From Spongospora subterranea f. sp. subterranea (Eukaryota; Endomyxa: Phytomyxea; Phytomyxea; Plasmodiophorida), in contig JAUGWO010000032.1 in the NCBI GenBank assembly GCA_049724395.1, positions 1 through 62,562 of the forward strand: a DNA stretch of 62,562 nt, read 5' to 3'. Positions within the stretch are counted from its first letter, which is position 1, and the number at the start of each line of letters is the position of its first letter. Below the pieces are notes generated by a model, which saw only the letters and a program-made list of their open reading frames with translations, was not told where the DNA came from and searched no databases. The position numbers and the translations under genes were made by a program. Positions 23,914 to 36,400 of the stretch are shown in pieces.

Positions 23914-24406
23914 GTTATTTTTATCGAATCCTTCATGCACTCATAGTTCAGACAAGCTTTTTGTCGTCGATCAATGTAATCCTCGTTATTACAAATCGCC
24001 GAACCATTTTCAAATATAATATTAATCGCTCGGTTTCAAATAAAAAAACAGGATTATTTATTGTTTGTTTGAGGGCGTAAATCCATGCGACGATCATGCG
24101 GATTCGCCCACTGCCCACAGTCGAGGGGGCTGGTATGCCGCAGTCCGTGACAGTGTTGGCCACCCACGACCACTCTGCGACTCCGGAGTGTATCATGTAC
24201 CTGATTGCAACTCGGACTAATGTATCATGACCGATCCCGTTCCGGAACCTCATCACCAGACTGGTGACTTGAACCTCATTGGCGGTGACGACTACACTAC
24301 ACCTCATTAAATATTGCCGTGCTTGTCCAATACCGCTAATATGACTAAATCTGTCGAGACAATCGGTAGCTCGTATGGGGGCACGCATCATGTGCTCATA
24401 TCCGCC
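23914..24406. other. Intergenic stretch between VMA22-like and TPT genes
   Basis: It contains the transporter's upstream region. An open frame on the minus strand covers most of it (about 24391-23948), but it resembles nothing I know and overlaps the neighbour's 5' end, so I do not call it a gene. Confidence 0.45.
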
Positions 24407-25682
24407 ATGGGGACGGAGAAAAGACGCGCGCAAAGTTCCCAATCATGGAAAGATCATCTGAATGTGAACAATGCCAAGATTCTTTTTTACTTCCTACTTT
24501 GGTTTATTCTCAGCGTAATAATGGCCGGATTTTCTTGCCTCTTTCAATGAAATATTAACGCTCGTGTTATAGATTATATATAATAATTGCAACAAAAAGG
24601 CCACCAACGCTCTCAAGATGCCGTATCTGATTGCCAATTTCCAAATTTTTTGCGGGATCCCCATCATCGCGGTCTCCTGGTTATCAGGGCTTCGCAAAGT
24701 TCCTTCGATTTTCGATGGGCCGATATTTCTCCGTCTATGCGTCATTTCTGCTTTGCATTCTGGCTGCCATCTAGCTGGAGTTCTTAGCATGGGCGCAGGT
24801 GCTGTCTCGTTTGCCCATATCGTCAAGTTCTCATATATAACTCTGCATACATTCAACAGGTTCTTTGACATTTGCTATTTAGGGCTGGAGAACCCTTCTG
24901 CACTGCGATATTCTCGATAATCATCGTCAAGACATTCTATTCCTGGCAAGTGTATCTGACGCTGATTCCCGTTTGTGTTGGTGTCGCTGTTGCGTCAGCA
25001 TCTGAGGTACTTGAATTCCGTATTCATTTTCTACAGCTAATACCGAATCCGGCTGTAGTTGAACTTCTCCTGGCTGTCGTTCCTATGTGCTGTCGCATCT
25101 GCTGTTTTCGCTTCATTACGTGGCATATTATCCAAAGAATCACTGAAAACTTTTGCAGGAAGACACCTTCAAGCGCAAAACCTTTGTAAGTTATGCATGG
25201 GTTCAATACCTCATTGAATTAACTTGGATTGCAGATGCTGTATTAACCGTTATCTCATTCTTTGGATTGCTCATTCCCTGTTCGATAATCGATGGGCCTA
25301 TGTTTGCTGAAAAGTGGGGTGCTGCAATGGATAAGCCAGAGTACATGACCACACTCGTTCATTTAGTTGCCAGCGGTTTTGCGTATTTCCTGTATAACGA
25401 AGTCGCCTTTCTTGCCCTTGAAGCAGTCTCCCCAGTAACGCATGGTAAACAAATCTCGCAACCTGAATTGATCTGTTGAAGATGTCTAATAATGTTGTTT
25501 GTTTTACAGCTGTTGGAAGTACATTCAAACGTATATTTATCATTGGATCTAGCGTGATTTTCCTCGGCGAACCAATGTCCGTACCGGGCTGGATCGGGGG
25601 CACGACCGCCGTTCTTGGTGTTTTCGCATTTTCCATGGCCAAGAACAGATACAGCGCTGCATCGTCCAAGTCAGGCCATTAG
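24407..25682 (+). CDS. Triose-phosphate/nucleotide-sugar transporter family (TPT/SLY41-like) membrane transporter
   Basis: Six exons (24407-24514, 24573-24826, 24883-25006, 25059-25185, 25235-25444, 25510-25682) with introns of 49-65 nt keep frame throughout and give 331 residues, the usual family size. TPT signatures appear in order: LFYFLLWFILSIIYN with NCNKKATNAL, a first transmembrane helix followed by the N-K motif; PYLIANFQIFCGIP; AVSFAHIVKAGEPFCTAIFS, the S-F-T-H-V-I-K-x-x-E-P hallmark; NFSWLSFLCAVAS with FASLRGILSK; QNLYAVLTVISFFGLLIP; and AVGSTFKRIFIIGSSVIFLG at the C-terminal end. About ten helices are expected. In non-plant eukaryotes such proteins sit in Golgi or ER membranes (yeast SLY41) or carry sugar phosphates. 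The substrate cannot be read from the sequence. The start at MGTEKRR is the nearest in-frame ATG before the first helix; an upstream ATG at 24341 is possible. Confidence 0.8.
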
Positions 25683-25735
25683 ATTTATCGAAGGACTAGA
25701 GTACTCTAAATTCAGAATTTACCAATATACTCCCA

Positions 25736-26020
25736 GTTAGAATGTCCCACAGTTTTACGGCTTGAAATCTCTTACAGTTATTATGTAACCCCGCTATAAT
25801 GCCGTCGAATTTAGGAGGTCCCACGGTTTTACAGTACAGTTATTATGTAACCCCGCTATAATGCCGTCGAATTTAGGAGGTCCCACGGTTTTACAGTACA
25901 GTTACTATGTAACCCCGTTATAATGCCGTCCAATTTAGGAGGTCCCACGGTTTTACAGTACAGTTATTATGTAACCCCGCTATAATGCCGTCCAATTTAG
26001 AATGTCCCATAGTTTTACAG
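25736..26020. repeat. 62-bp tandem repeat, about 4.5 copies
   Basis: The TATGTAACCCCG landmark recurs at a spacing of exactly 62 bp, with units anchored at 25781, 25843, 25905 and 25967. Inner units are almost identical, differing at single sites (GTCGAATT or GTCCAATT; CCGCTAT or CCGTTAT). The outer partial units are more diverged (AGAATGTCCCA in place of AGGAGGTCCCA). It starts about 55 bp after the TPT stop codon and ends about 200 bp before the DECR2 start. Confidence 0.9.
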
Positions 26021-26220
26021 TTTGATATCTCAATCTGCTGATCTGCTCTACTCCGAATGTAACATGGGCCATATCGTGCTGAACCGCTGCTGTGTATTTT
26101 TTGTTGAGATATCTCGTAACGAACGAGTGGTTGGACGGCTGTGTGTGTGGCCGCGCTCTGACTGACTTTACACCTGAGGAAGTTCAGTATCTCCCTCATT
26201 CGGTAAACCTTTAACACGCG

Positions 26221-27534
26221 ATGGTGTCGAATGGCGAGCGATCGCGATCGGTGTTTCGAGAGAATATTTTGGCCGGCCGGGTCGCATTTGTGACGGGGGG
26301 AGGGAGCGGGATCGGGTTTAAGATATCTGAGGCCCTTCTCCAGCACGGGGCCAAGGTCGCCATAGGTTCAAGGAGAATAGAAGTGGTCCAGGTGAGTTCA
26401 ACCTGGGGGTGCACCCTTCAGCGATTACAGCCTTGATACTCTGTTTCGGTCGATTCAGTTAGCCAAAAAGCAGCTGGAAGATGCGACCAATGGATCCGTT
26501 ATTGCCATGAAATTGGATGTTCGATTACCAGAATCTATCAACGATGCGGTCTCCGAAACCATCAAGAAATGGGGCAAAATCGATATTCTAATCAATTGTA
26601 GCGAACCCATTACAAACAGATTCTGTATTCAATAATGCCATCGGTTCAGCTGCCGCTGGCAACTTCTTGGCGTCTGCAGAGAGTTTGAGCGTGAATGCTT
26701 TCAAAACGGTCATGGATATTGACGCTAACGGAACGTTTTTGATGTCTCAAGCTGTTTTTAAGCAATCAATGAAGGCAAGTAAACCGGATTTCGTAACATT
26801 GATAATTTTAATCTTATTTGGGGTCAAGAAACACGGAGGGAGCATCATCAATATTACTGCCACATTGCACTGGAACGGGGAACTCCTACAGGTGCATGCT
26901 GGATCAGCTAAAGCAGCTATTGAAGGTGACACCTTTCGCACCTAACTCAGAATGCTGCTGCTAATAATTCGGTTCAGGAATGACGCGGCATCTAGCCAAT
27001 GAATGGGGGCAGTTGAGTTCTCCGACTTTATTATTACTGTCCCTTTCTTAGTCGTGTCGTCATTGTAGGTATAATGTTCGAGTTAATAACGTCGCCCCGT
27101 AAATACATCTTAGTCGCTCATTTCCTAATCTGAGAAGGTCCACATTTGTTTAGAGGGCCAATTTCGGGCACGACCGGTTTCAAGAAGCTTGTCGGAAATG
27201 ATGGCGATGGACAGCACGATAATATGCTAGAGCACATTGCCCTCCGCCGCTTCGGTGATGCAGTTGAAGTTGCTGACGCTTGTGTCTTCCTCGGTATTAT
27301 CGCTATCGTACTTTCTGATTTCGTTGAAGTAATATAGATTCATCAGTTTCTAACGCATCATCATATGTTACTGGGTCAACTATCACTGTTGACGGAGGTC
27401 GGATCTTCGCCCCAATTCTCCTCAACTCTCTAACATTGTGTCCAGGTTCATGGTTTTTCGGTGGAGGTGTTGTTGGCCGCCAAATCGCCAAACTCTCAAG
27501 AAAGGATAAAATGGTTTCTAATAGCAAACTATAA
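26221..27534 (+). CDS. SPS19/DECR2: Peroxisomal 2,4-dienoyl-CoA reductase (short-chain dehydrogenase)
   Basis: This NADPH-dependent enzyme reduces 2,4-dienoyl-CoA during peroxisomal breakdown of unsaturated fatty acids. Nine exons give 294 residues, against about 292 in human DECR2: 26221-26391, 26459-26597, 26650-26774, 26829-26925, 26978-27011, 27069-27098, 27154-27293, 27338-27397, 27446-27534. Visible motifs in order are [15 protein letters not shown] (cofactor loop), [71 protein letters not shown] with [20 protein letters not shown], and [19 protein letters not shown]. The C-terminus is SNSKL, a canonical type-1 peroxisomal targeting signal. The introns are 44-67 nt. The third (26775-26828) fits only as a GC-AG intron with donor GCAAGT. 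The gene is convergent with the ARM-like gene downstream. Confidence 0.92.
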
Positions 27535-28760
27535 TGCTGGCACGCGAGGTGCCATCAATCTAGAGGTAACGGTACTTAATCAAATACTATGGTCTCCTCG
27601 TCCTGAAATCGGTTTCCAACGCAGATCCAGAATGGGCATCATCGCAACTCTGCAGTGATATCATACTACCTTATAAAAACATTGGTATGAATTGATACTT
27701 TGCAGATTCTTATCCTGCGAGCTCCGGGTTCGTGTATGATTTTTAAGGAATCAAATGTCCAACAACATTAATGATATACGAGACGCTTTGTCACCGCTAG
27801 AGAATGATTTTAACATGCATAGTATCTGGGTCAACCCATTTTCTTTCAGAATCTCCAATCATGTGATCAGACTGATAAAAACAATGTTCGTCAATCGAGC
27901 CAGCTTGTAGAGCAGAAAATGGCGACAGGTGGACAGCAGCACACAAATGAAAACCATTTTGCAACTGAAGAACATCTACCAACTTTTATGGTTGCCAAAT
28001 CACCAATGTAGTGATCATCTGGTAGAGCAATTGCCAGGTAGACGCCAGTAAAATCTGTATGGCTGATGTTTCAAATAATGTGCTGGCTTTGAAGGATGTC
28101 TCACTATTCTCTGATGTGGTTCGTCCACAGTTCTGACAGAAAAATACTAATGTGTACATTGATTATGCACTGAATGATAGAAATTAGATATCAAGACAAG
28201 AAATGAAAACATAAACCTTGTTTACGCCGCTATGTGGATTTAACTGTATCGCAGAAGGGAGGGGTTTTCACCTGTTGTGATGCCTCACCCATATTGTTCA
28301 TTGCCATCTTCAATCCCAAATCGGGCTCACTTCAACTCAACTCGGTTGCCGCAACGACTATGAATGTTGTATCCACACAACTTGTATCACTTGCTTTCTG
28401 TTCTTGGAAACATGTCTTGATTTGTGCCCTTAAACTTGCCCAATGATGACTCGAATGCGACAGGTCAGGTGACCAATCGTGACTGTTGATGTGATCTCGT
28501 TATGTGTGAAAAAGACAACGTATAGGGGAAGGATTGGGATTGGGCCACTTGTTCAAGCGTCAGCCGGTCGAAGATAAAGGAGAATGTTCGGTAATTTTGA
28601 GCGCCATGTGTACTCGATATAAGATACCGTTAACCTGGAACAAGTGTGGATATTGACAGAATGCAAACGGAATGATGCCCTGGTATTTGAAACAAGTTAA
28701 TCGTATATTGATCCATATTTTTTGTTAAATACACCCGACTGTGAAATGGAAGGGCTGATC
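27535..28760. other. Convergent intergenic stretch, no gene seen
   Basis: It lies between the 3' ends of the DECR2-like and ARM-like genes. The short frames (for example plus 28234-28446 and minus 27982-27797) have no recognisable domain and no exon partners. The length of 1.2 kb is large for this gene-dense island, so a small unrecognised or non-coding gene is possible. Confidence 0.45.
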
Positions 28761-31700
28761 CTAATGCTTATCTGTGGCGAAATCTACAGGTTTGGATGCT
28801 GCCTCAAGATCTTGAAAGGCGTTAACCGAGTCCTCTCCTGAAGGTTTTGCGTTCGTGTCTTTGCTGCGCGATTCTTTTGATTCAGATGAACCGGTACTCA
28901 CCGCTGTGGCACCGGGCAAAATATCAGATCCATCATCGCTTAACGCCAATTTCCCCGACTTTGCGGGTTTCTCGACTCTGTGTTTGTACCTTGACTTTCC
29001 CCGTTCTTTTACGTCATTACCACTCTTTTGGGGTGCAAACTGGTCTAAAGCGGCTTGAGCTGCGCGTTCTAACTCTTCGCGCTCTCGCTTTTGCTTCTGG
29101 AACAGAGCAATGCATTTTTTTCTTTCCTCAATTTCCATTTGTTTTTTCATTGATTCTATCGCTTTTCTTTCGGATTCTTCCTCCTAAATTGTCATTATGA
29201 ACTTCCAATCCGCCAGTTGGATCTTTTTGATTTACCATTTTCTTCTTATGATATTGTTCTAACTTCTTCCGCATCAGAAGTTTGTCGTGCTCGACCTCTA
29301 GTTTCTTCTGCTTTTTCTCTTCGGCAAGCTTCTGCGAAAGAATTTGTTGCTCATTTCGTAGGGCAGCATTTTTCGCAGCGGCCTCTTGCCTTTGCATTGC
29401 CAAGTGCTTAGCTCTACAAACACACAAGGAGTAAGATAGTTTGCCTTGAACTACTGCCAGAATATGTAAACTTGCAACTGCTTATGCCGTTGCTGGCGTT
29501 TTCTCTCCTTGTCCTTCTCGTCGTCGGTATTTAGTTTTGGGGAAAGAGCACGTGACTGCAATGCCAACATACTCGCATGCGGCGATGCATGCGTTGCAGG
29601 TACAATCGGAATCGGTGACGCTAACATATTCCTGAGGTTTTTTTCGCCAACGGTTTGCCATCCTGATTGTGCTAACAAATCCATCATTGTATGAATAACT
29701 CCATCTATCGCAACCCTATCACTTTCAGAAACATGATTGTCATTTTTCTTCTGCAAGAAATGCTTATTAGACAATATCGGACGATATAATCTGGCAGACC
29801 TTTCTCTGAATCCGGTGTTTACGCGGTTGTGGCTTTTGAAATTTCGTTTTCACATTTTTCGTCTCATGAAAATCCTACGCAGAGTCTCTCAACTCAATAT
29901 AAGAAAACGAATCATTGTCAGTACCAGCGAAACCTCCCGTGACCCGCTTTTCAGTAATAGAAGCAGGCTCATCATGGCTTTGGCCTTTGAAAGCAAACCA
30001 GTTCCACCAGCCGTTCGCAATTCGAATTGTTTGGCGATTCGCAGAAATGATTCTTTGAATTCATCGTAATTGACGAGCACTGATGATAAGGACCCTGAAG
30101 TTGACAGTCGGAATGCAGAGGACACCATGGTTTTATTCACATGTTCAGGGCACACAAATGCATCCTCCCAGAACTTTTTCAAACAGTTAGTTTGCCCAAC
30201 GTATATGTCGAAAGCGCACACATGAAACTTACTTTGATATAATCAGATATGGACATGCACGCCTCAGCTTGTACTTGCTTATCGAAGGTTATAAAGTGAA
30301 TGGTATTAGGGCGGATGCCTTTATATTGCTGAAATAGAGTTCGAATGACCTTATCGTAAGTATTGAAATAATTCAGAACATCAGCGTTCTCATCTCGACT
30401 TTGCGCTGAGTCTGAAGGTTGGACTTGAAGGAAAATTGGTGTCTGAGATGGTTGATTCTCTTTGACTTTCTCCGTGTTTCTGTTTCCTAATCTTTGTAGC
30501 ATCTGATTAGGTATTTGCGACTCGCTTTTCTTTGTCAGATTCTGATGTTGGTCGCGTTTTGTGCCGGTTACTGTAGGAAGAGCAGCAGTCGCATCACCGT
30601 GACAATCGTTATGAAGTGACCCTGATAATCCATTTCAATGCATCAAGTTGCAAGATCAGATTAGTGAATTACTTGATTTTGATTCGTTTTCAGACACCAC
30701 GACTGTAGGCGGGGCGACATCTCTGTTCTTTGGGACTTCTATTAAGTTGTTTTCTTTGCTTGCAGCTCTAACTGAAGGTCTTGGTGTCTTGTTAGTGTCT
30801 CTGGTGGGCTTCTTCAAAGAAGTTCTGTGCGATTTCTTGATTGCAGAAGGTTGCTTAAATGCGTCCTCTGTAATGGAGGCTATGTTTGACTCGTCAGTTT
30901 TAGAGCTAGTATCACTTTCAATACGCGATGTTAGTTGCTGGTTGTCAAAATGGATCAATGACGTTCTTCTAGATGAACGATTGCTCGCATTACTTGCAGC
31001 ATCCGAATATAATTCGATATCTACGAGATCATCTAATCCATATTCGCTATCGTTAGCGATGTAGTCATCTAGCGACTATAAAGAAAATATCAGATGCGCC
31101 CACTTAACCAATGTTTCCCAAACCTGCAAACCAATATGACCAAATCCATGATCGCAGGTGTATTGTTGGATAGCGCTAATGATAAGAGGATGGATAGTAC
31201 GCCGGATATGGCGATGTGGCAGATAAAGAATTTTAGCAATGACTTCCAAAAAAACCACGCAGGGCTGAGACCTGCCATGATTCTCCGCTGTTGTTTCAGC
31301 GGTGGACTGTTGTAGAAACCTGTGAAGAACCATCGATACAAACCTAGACTAGATCAAAGAATGTATACGCGTCATGTTCATATTGCTTACTTGTATATGT
31401 AGGTAAGAACGTTACGGTCAGTGGAAAAGCGCGAAACGATAATGCAGAAAGGTATTGTGGATAGTCTAGCAGTTGTTTCATCATTGAGGTCGAGACATGT
31501 GCGGGACAACAAATGCAAGAGCAACAAAGCTGATCGCAGTGAAAGCTGGCCATGCTTACTACAGAGGATAACCAGATCAATGTCGGTATTCGAAATCGTG
31601 TGAAGCGAAATCTGAATAGAGTTGGAAGTTCAGCGGCTATTTAGTTAAAAAAAGATATCTGCCAACCTGTTTTGTCAACGGATCCAGTAATACATCGACC

Positions 31701-33250
31701 GGGCATGATGCGTTGGTTTCAATTACCATCGTAAGATTGGACATAATGAACTGACGAACAAACTCATTATCATAGCGATCCATGAGAATAAATATTGCAG
31801 TCTTGAAGAGTCGAAGAGTGAGCGGGTCCTGGAATTCTAGGTTCTCGATTTACAAAAAAGTTGCTTCAACCAACAAAAGAGCTCACCTGAATCCTGGTCA
31901 ATGGCAGATTGCAAAATGTCGAAAATGCAGCTGATGCAAGCAATCTAACAAAACTTGTTGGATGATCTGGTCAGAGATAGTACAAGGAATTCTAACCTGC
32001 ACGTTAATATCATGACCTGTTTTACAAGCTTGACGTAGAACAGCGAGGATTGTACTTGGATATATCTCGTTGATACGTTCAAGTTCGATATAATACGTTA
32101 ACAAAATTTGGGTTAACAGTTGGAAAGCTGGGATGGCAGATGAAGGCAAAGATAGATGATATTGGTCAATAATGTTCATGCAATCTCTTACAATATATTC
32201 AATGATAGATTCTGTGAGCTGACCGTGACAAATCGGCCCCACAGAAGACCGGAATAAAATGAACTCGTGGATGAAACCTAGAAAACAGCTCAGTGCGAAT
32301 TCCCAAACAAATGATGCCAACCAAATACCAAGGCGTTCATTCTCCTCTGAACAATACCTTGCGAGTTGATGACGAATTACGGCATAGAGCTGATCCGAAG
32401 CAACCAGATCGATGATAGGCATCAATGCATATGACAAATTTGGATGAGATCTCCAGCAAACAATTATAGTTCCAAGACCAGAAAGAGGGGAGACTATGGA
32501 GGCTTGTGAAGTCGGTTGCTCGTCGACGAGCCAATGATAGAGACACTCGTTGATGCTTGGCGAGTGATACACAGATGGAGATGGTATCGAAACATGGGAA
32601 GACATTCGATAAAGTATATTGCTTGATATGTCGCATATGGTGTAGCTGGGTGACAGTAAACCAGCAGTTATCAAAGTAAGCAGGTAGGTAAAACTTTCCG
32701 ACTGTGAAAGCAAATTTGATGTGATGCTGTCAATATTATCGTTGATGTATAACAACCATTTCCGTATCCCATCTCGATCATCGCGTATGTATTCACTTAG
32801 TTGCGCTTGATATTCCTTATCGAATATCAATCGATGAGCGAATGACGGATCAATCACAAGATTTTCAAATAGCGGTGCATACAACAAGTTTCTCAGCTCA
32901 TCCACCATGGATGATGATGGCGGGTTGCCCGACCGTATGTGCAACTCTTGGATGATATCCATAACAATATGCAATGAGCGCTGATCGAATTTTGCTATGT
33001 CTGTCCTGCATTGGTCGTCGACGATGATCCCGTATGGATGCAATTCAGCAACGATTGCATCCCAGACGCGCTTCTGATCATGACGATCGAAATTCAGAGG
33101 TATATCCAATATCTTTTGTAACACAGTCCCTGATATGAGGTCATGATCCCAAGTGGACTTGTCATGCCCCGTTGCAGTCGCACCAGGAAACGATACTCCA
33201 CAAGAGGCCAGCCACTGGTACAGTGAGCTGTCTCTCGGCACATCGTCCAT
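28761..33250 (-). CDS. Large ARM/HEAT-like helical protein with charged coiled-coil tail, family not identified
   Basis: I do not recognise the family. Twelve exons with introns of 46-65 nt keep phase from start to stop and give 1,300 residues. Exon 1 (33250-32017) begins MDDVPRDSS. Residues about 1-110 (LYQWLASCGVSF, LISGTVLQKIL, KFDQRSLHIVMDII) recall a calponin-homology-like fold. Residues 110-640 are helix-rich repeats of ARM/HEAT character, such as TLRLFKTAIFILMDRYDNEF with VRQFIMSNL. A Ser/Lys/Arg-rich linker follows. Residues about 810-960 form a helical block with regularly spaced acidic and phenylalanine positions (TFDKQVQAEACM, NYDEFKESFLRIAKQFE), perhaps an EF-hand-like pair without clear calcium loops. 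The last 300 residues are a Lys/Glu coiled coil (HDKLLMRKKLEQYHKKKM). CH-plus-ARM architecture is common in cytoskeletal and ciliary proteins, but that is inference. A 111-nt gap near 29833-29943 is best explained by two introns around a 9-nt microexon. Confidence 0.7.
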
Positions 33251-33401
33251 ATCGCTTTGACAGCAATGAACGCCCACAAACTAGATACCAAAAAGAGCCG
33301 CCAAACAAAAATATCAAGATTACCGACAGAACAAATATCTTTTAAGATCCATGAGACCTACGCATCCCCAAACACCAGTCCGATCATGATAGGTATTCAG
33401 T

Positions 33402-36400
33402 TTATTTTCGATGACGTAACCTTCTTTGGCGTCTTCTGACATATTTGAACATCTTTGTGACAGACTTAGCATTCTCTTCTGAGCCGGTGTCGATGATATT
33501 AACGGGAGACTCCTCGACCATTTCTATGTGCAAGGTCCTTTTATCGTGCATGGCTGTCAACGAGAATATATTCCTGATGGATACCCAAACAAGAACCTGA
33601 TCCGGGTGACTTCCGTTGACAACAAATATGCTCTCCGAAGTGACAATAATGTTGAAAAAAGAATTCGCGACGAACCCAATAACAAATTCACTGTCATCGA
33701 ATAACTTTGATACCGCAAATTCACGAATAGCATCCGGAAAATGGTCGTAATTGCACAAGATATTTCCATAAAGGAATTGGCGGGGAAGACGTGAGCGGGT
33801 CGGCACCGAGCGATTATCAGCTAGGGCCCGCACCTTCTCTGACGCCGCTGATAACGTCCGAAATGTCGCAGCAAGAGGTAACAGAACAACGCCAGAGACC
33901 CCTCGACATGTTGCGCGATATAGTTCAGGTATAGTGGAGTGACGTTTGATGGGCTCCAAAGCCAATCCAATAATGCCTTGATATATTGCTGTCGGAAGAA
34001 GATACTGACGGGTCAGGCGATCATCATTGTAAATAGCTAAGGAGCTAATCCCTTTCGCAATGCTGCTACTGAATTTGGAGGCGGCATTGCACATGCCAAA
34101 GAGCACATGCCGAAATAAACTGAAACATCCTAGGGCCAAGCCGAAACAAAATGCCCTCGGGCTCTTATGGATTACAAGACCCTGCAGTGGAAGTCGAATG
34201 ACGTCACGAACTCCACTTATCAATGAGGACAGTAGAACAAATGGATTACCCAGTACATCCGCGCTAGCTATTAACTTATATCCGGATCGGACCAGCCTCA
34301 TCGTATACTGATGGACAAGGCGATCACAAAGATCACTTGATGTTCCAAATAAATCATTCGCATTGACCGCACCGAGACGCACAGGAACATCTTCAAGATT
34401 AGCGAGTGAGGCGCCAGCTGCTCGGGCTAGCACCGTTACAGGATTCAAAAAACTCTTATTGACGACAGGAGAGCTGGTTACGCTGACATGGACAAGTATT
34501 GCAGACAAAGACAGGTTTTGGCAATATATACGGGCTGGAGTTGAGATAGGAGCGTTTGAATCATCAACCAGAGCTAACGGATAAATGGATGTCGACGATG
34601 GAGGGAGTGCCAGCTCTGCATGATAGCGACCTTGACCGGCTTCAAAACGTTTCCTCAAAGATGACATATATTCCATTAATTGTGACATAAATGACTCTTC
34701 AAGTCGCAGATCGAAGGGAGACAAGGTTACTGAACACTGGGGAAAGGAGTGAAATTCGTCATGAGATTGTTGCAGGCTCTTGATCACCAAAATGTCAAAG
34801 AAATTCTTGCGGCTATCGGCTAAAGTACGAGGAGCTAATACAACAGGATAGGCTGCCGTCAGTCCTTGATTATCCAACTGCAACGCACCAGCGCAAACAC
34901 GCACTTCCGCAGAGTTGTTTTGCACTTGAGTGACGTCGATAGTGAGATCATCTATCAGCACATATGCTAGTTCGTGTCGCCTCTGGGCACGAGCGCTAGA
35001 TACTGGCCCAATCAAAGAGATGCCAAACTTGGAACACCGAGCATGGACTTCAAAACTATGCTGATGATCTTTCACATGATGGTCGATTGGAGGCTCAAGC
35101 ATTGAGTCAAAAATACGTAAAACGCGAACTGGTCCACTAGCGACGACTTCGATTTTAAGTTCTCTTGAATGTGGCATGATGCGGTCATGGCCTGCTAGGC
35201 GTACAGGTGTATAATCAGAGCATAGACGGTCGATGTTATATACGCCAACATATTGATGCCGAGCATTTGTAGACCGACCGTCTGCCATTGCATAGATAGT
35301 AACGCGGCGTGATTTCATTGGCTCATCCCATGCAAACTCTTTGGTATGGTATGGCAGAACACGTTCTTCTCGGCCTTGAACATTTTCTTGAGAGAAAATT
35401 AAGGTCAAAAATGTAAAGTTTTCGATTTTGTACGGAGCAGGAACACAACCAGAATCTTCATACACATGTATTTGGAAAGTTGCCTCCTCCAGTGTGCAGT
35501 TAATTCGTAAAATACAGGAGAGCTGTCTGTTGTATACGTTGAGGACCCGTACTGAAGTTGTCCCGACTTGATCGATTGGAATTGCCCCAGACCAGACTGA
35601 ACCATATTGGCGCAAACGAAATACCAGATTTGATGGATACCGACTGTCGTAACGATGTACAGCACATTGAAAACCTGGTTTTACAGTGACTGATTCCATA
35701 GTTTGGGCCTGACGATATTGTATATCCCGGCGAGTCATATTGTGCAATATATAACGAGGCCATATATTTACCATTGTCGTTGATCCAGACCGACAGCAAG
35801 CCACCCCCAGATCATACATTCTGCACACAGCGTCACGGCCACTGATGCAGTGTGGACGTCCCTCTTGAAAAGACACCGATATCGGTACAATGGAGTCGAT
35901 AGGAAACGGCGTAGACCATGCAGAATCGCATAGTCTTATCCCAATCATCATATTTGGTTCAGAGGCCAAAATAAACGAACAGCTTTCAGCCCGCTGATTA
36001 CTGATTGACGGTTTCCAGCAAAGATGTGGTGCGACGTTATCAGATGTAAGTAAAGCGAGCCCTAGACCTGGATTAGCAGTTTCAATCTGTTTGCGCCTTG
36101 GACCGGCGAATGCATACCAAGGGGCATGATCGGCCCATGCAGGTAGATACTTCAAAAGGGCCTTCGATCTGATGGGACGTGAAGACAGTGGATAGATTGA
36201 AAGTTTCGACGTATTCTGGCCAGGGCACAATCGGAAAACTGCTGACTTGCGATGATGAGAATGCTCTTGTTCAGACACCCCATAGAAAAGATCCAGCCCT
36301 GTCCGATTTACCAACCAGTAGCCGATGCGAACGTACAAACAAATTTTCAGATCAGTCCTATCAATTTCAACATCGGCGCGATAACATGCAGACCCCTCTA

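Noticed and set aside
23948-24391. A 148-codon frame on the minus strand between the VMA22-like and TPT genes
   Set aside because: No recognisable domain and no exon partners. It lies opposite the upstream region of the transporter gene, so it is probably a chance open frame.
28234-28446. Short gene between DECR2 and the ARM-like gene
   Set aside because: Seventy codons with a non-ATG opening, no domain and no conserved exon borders.
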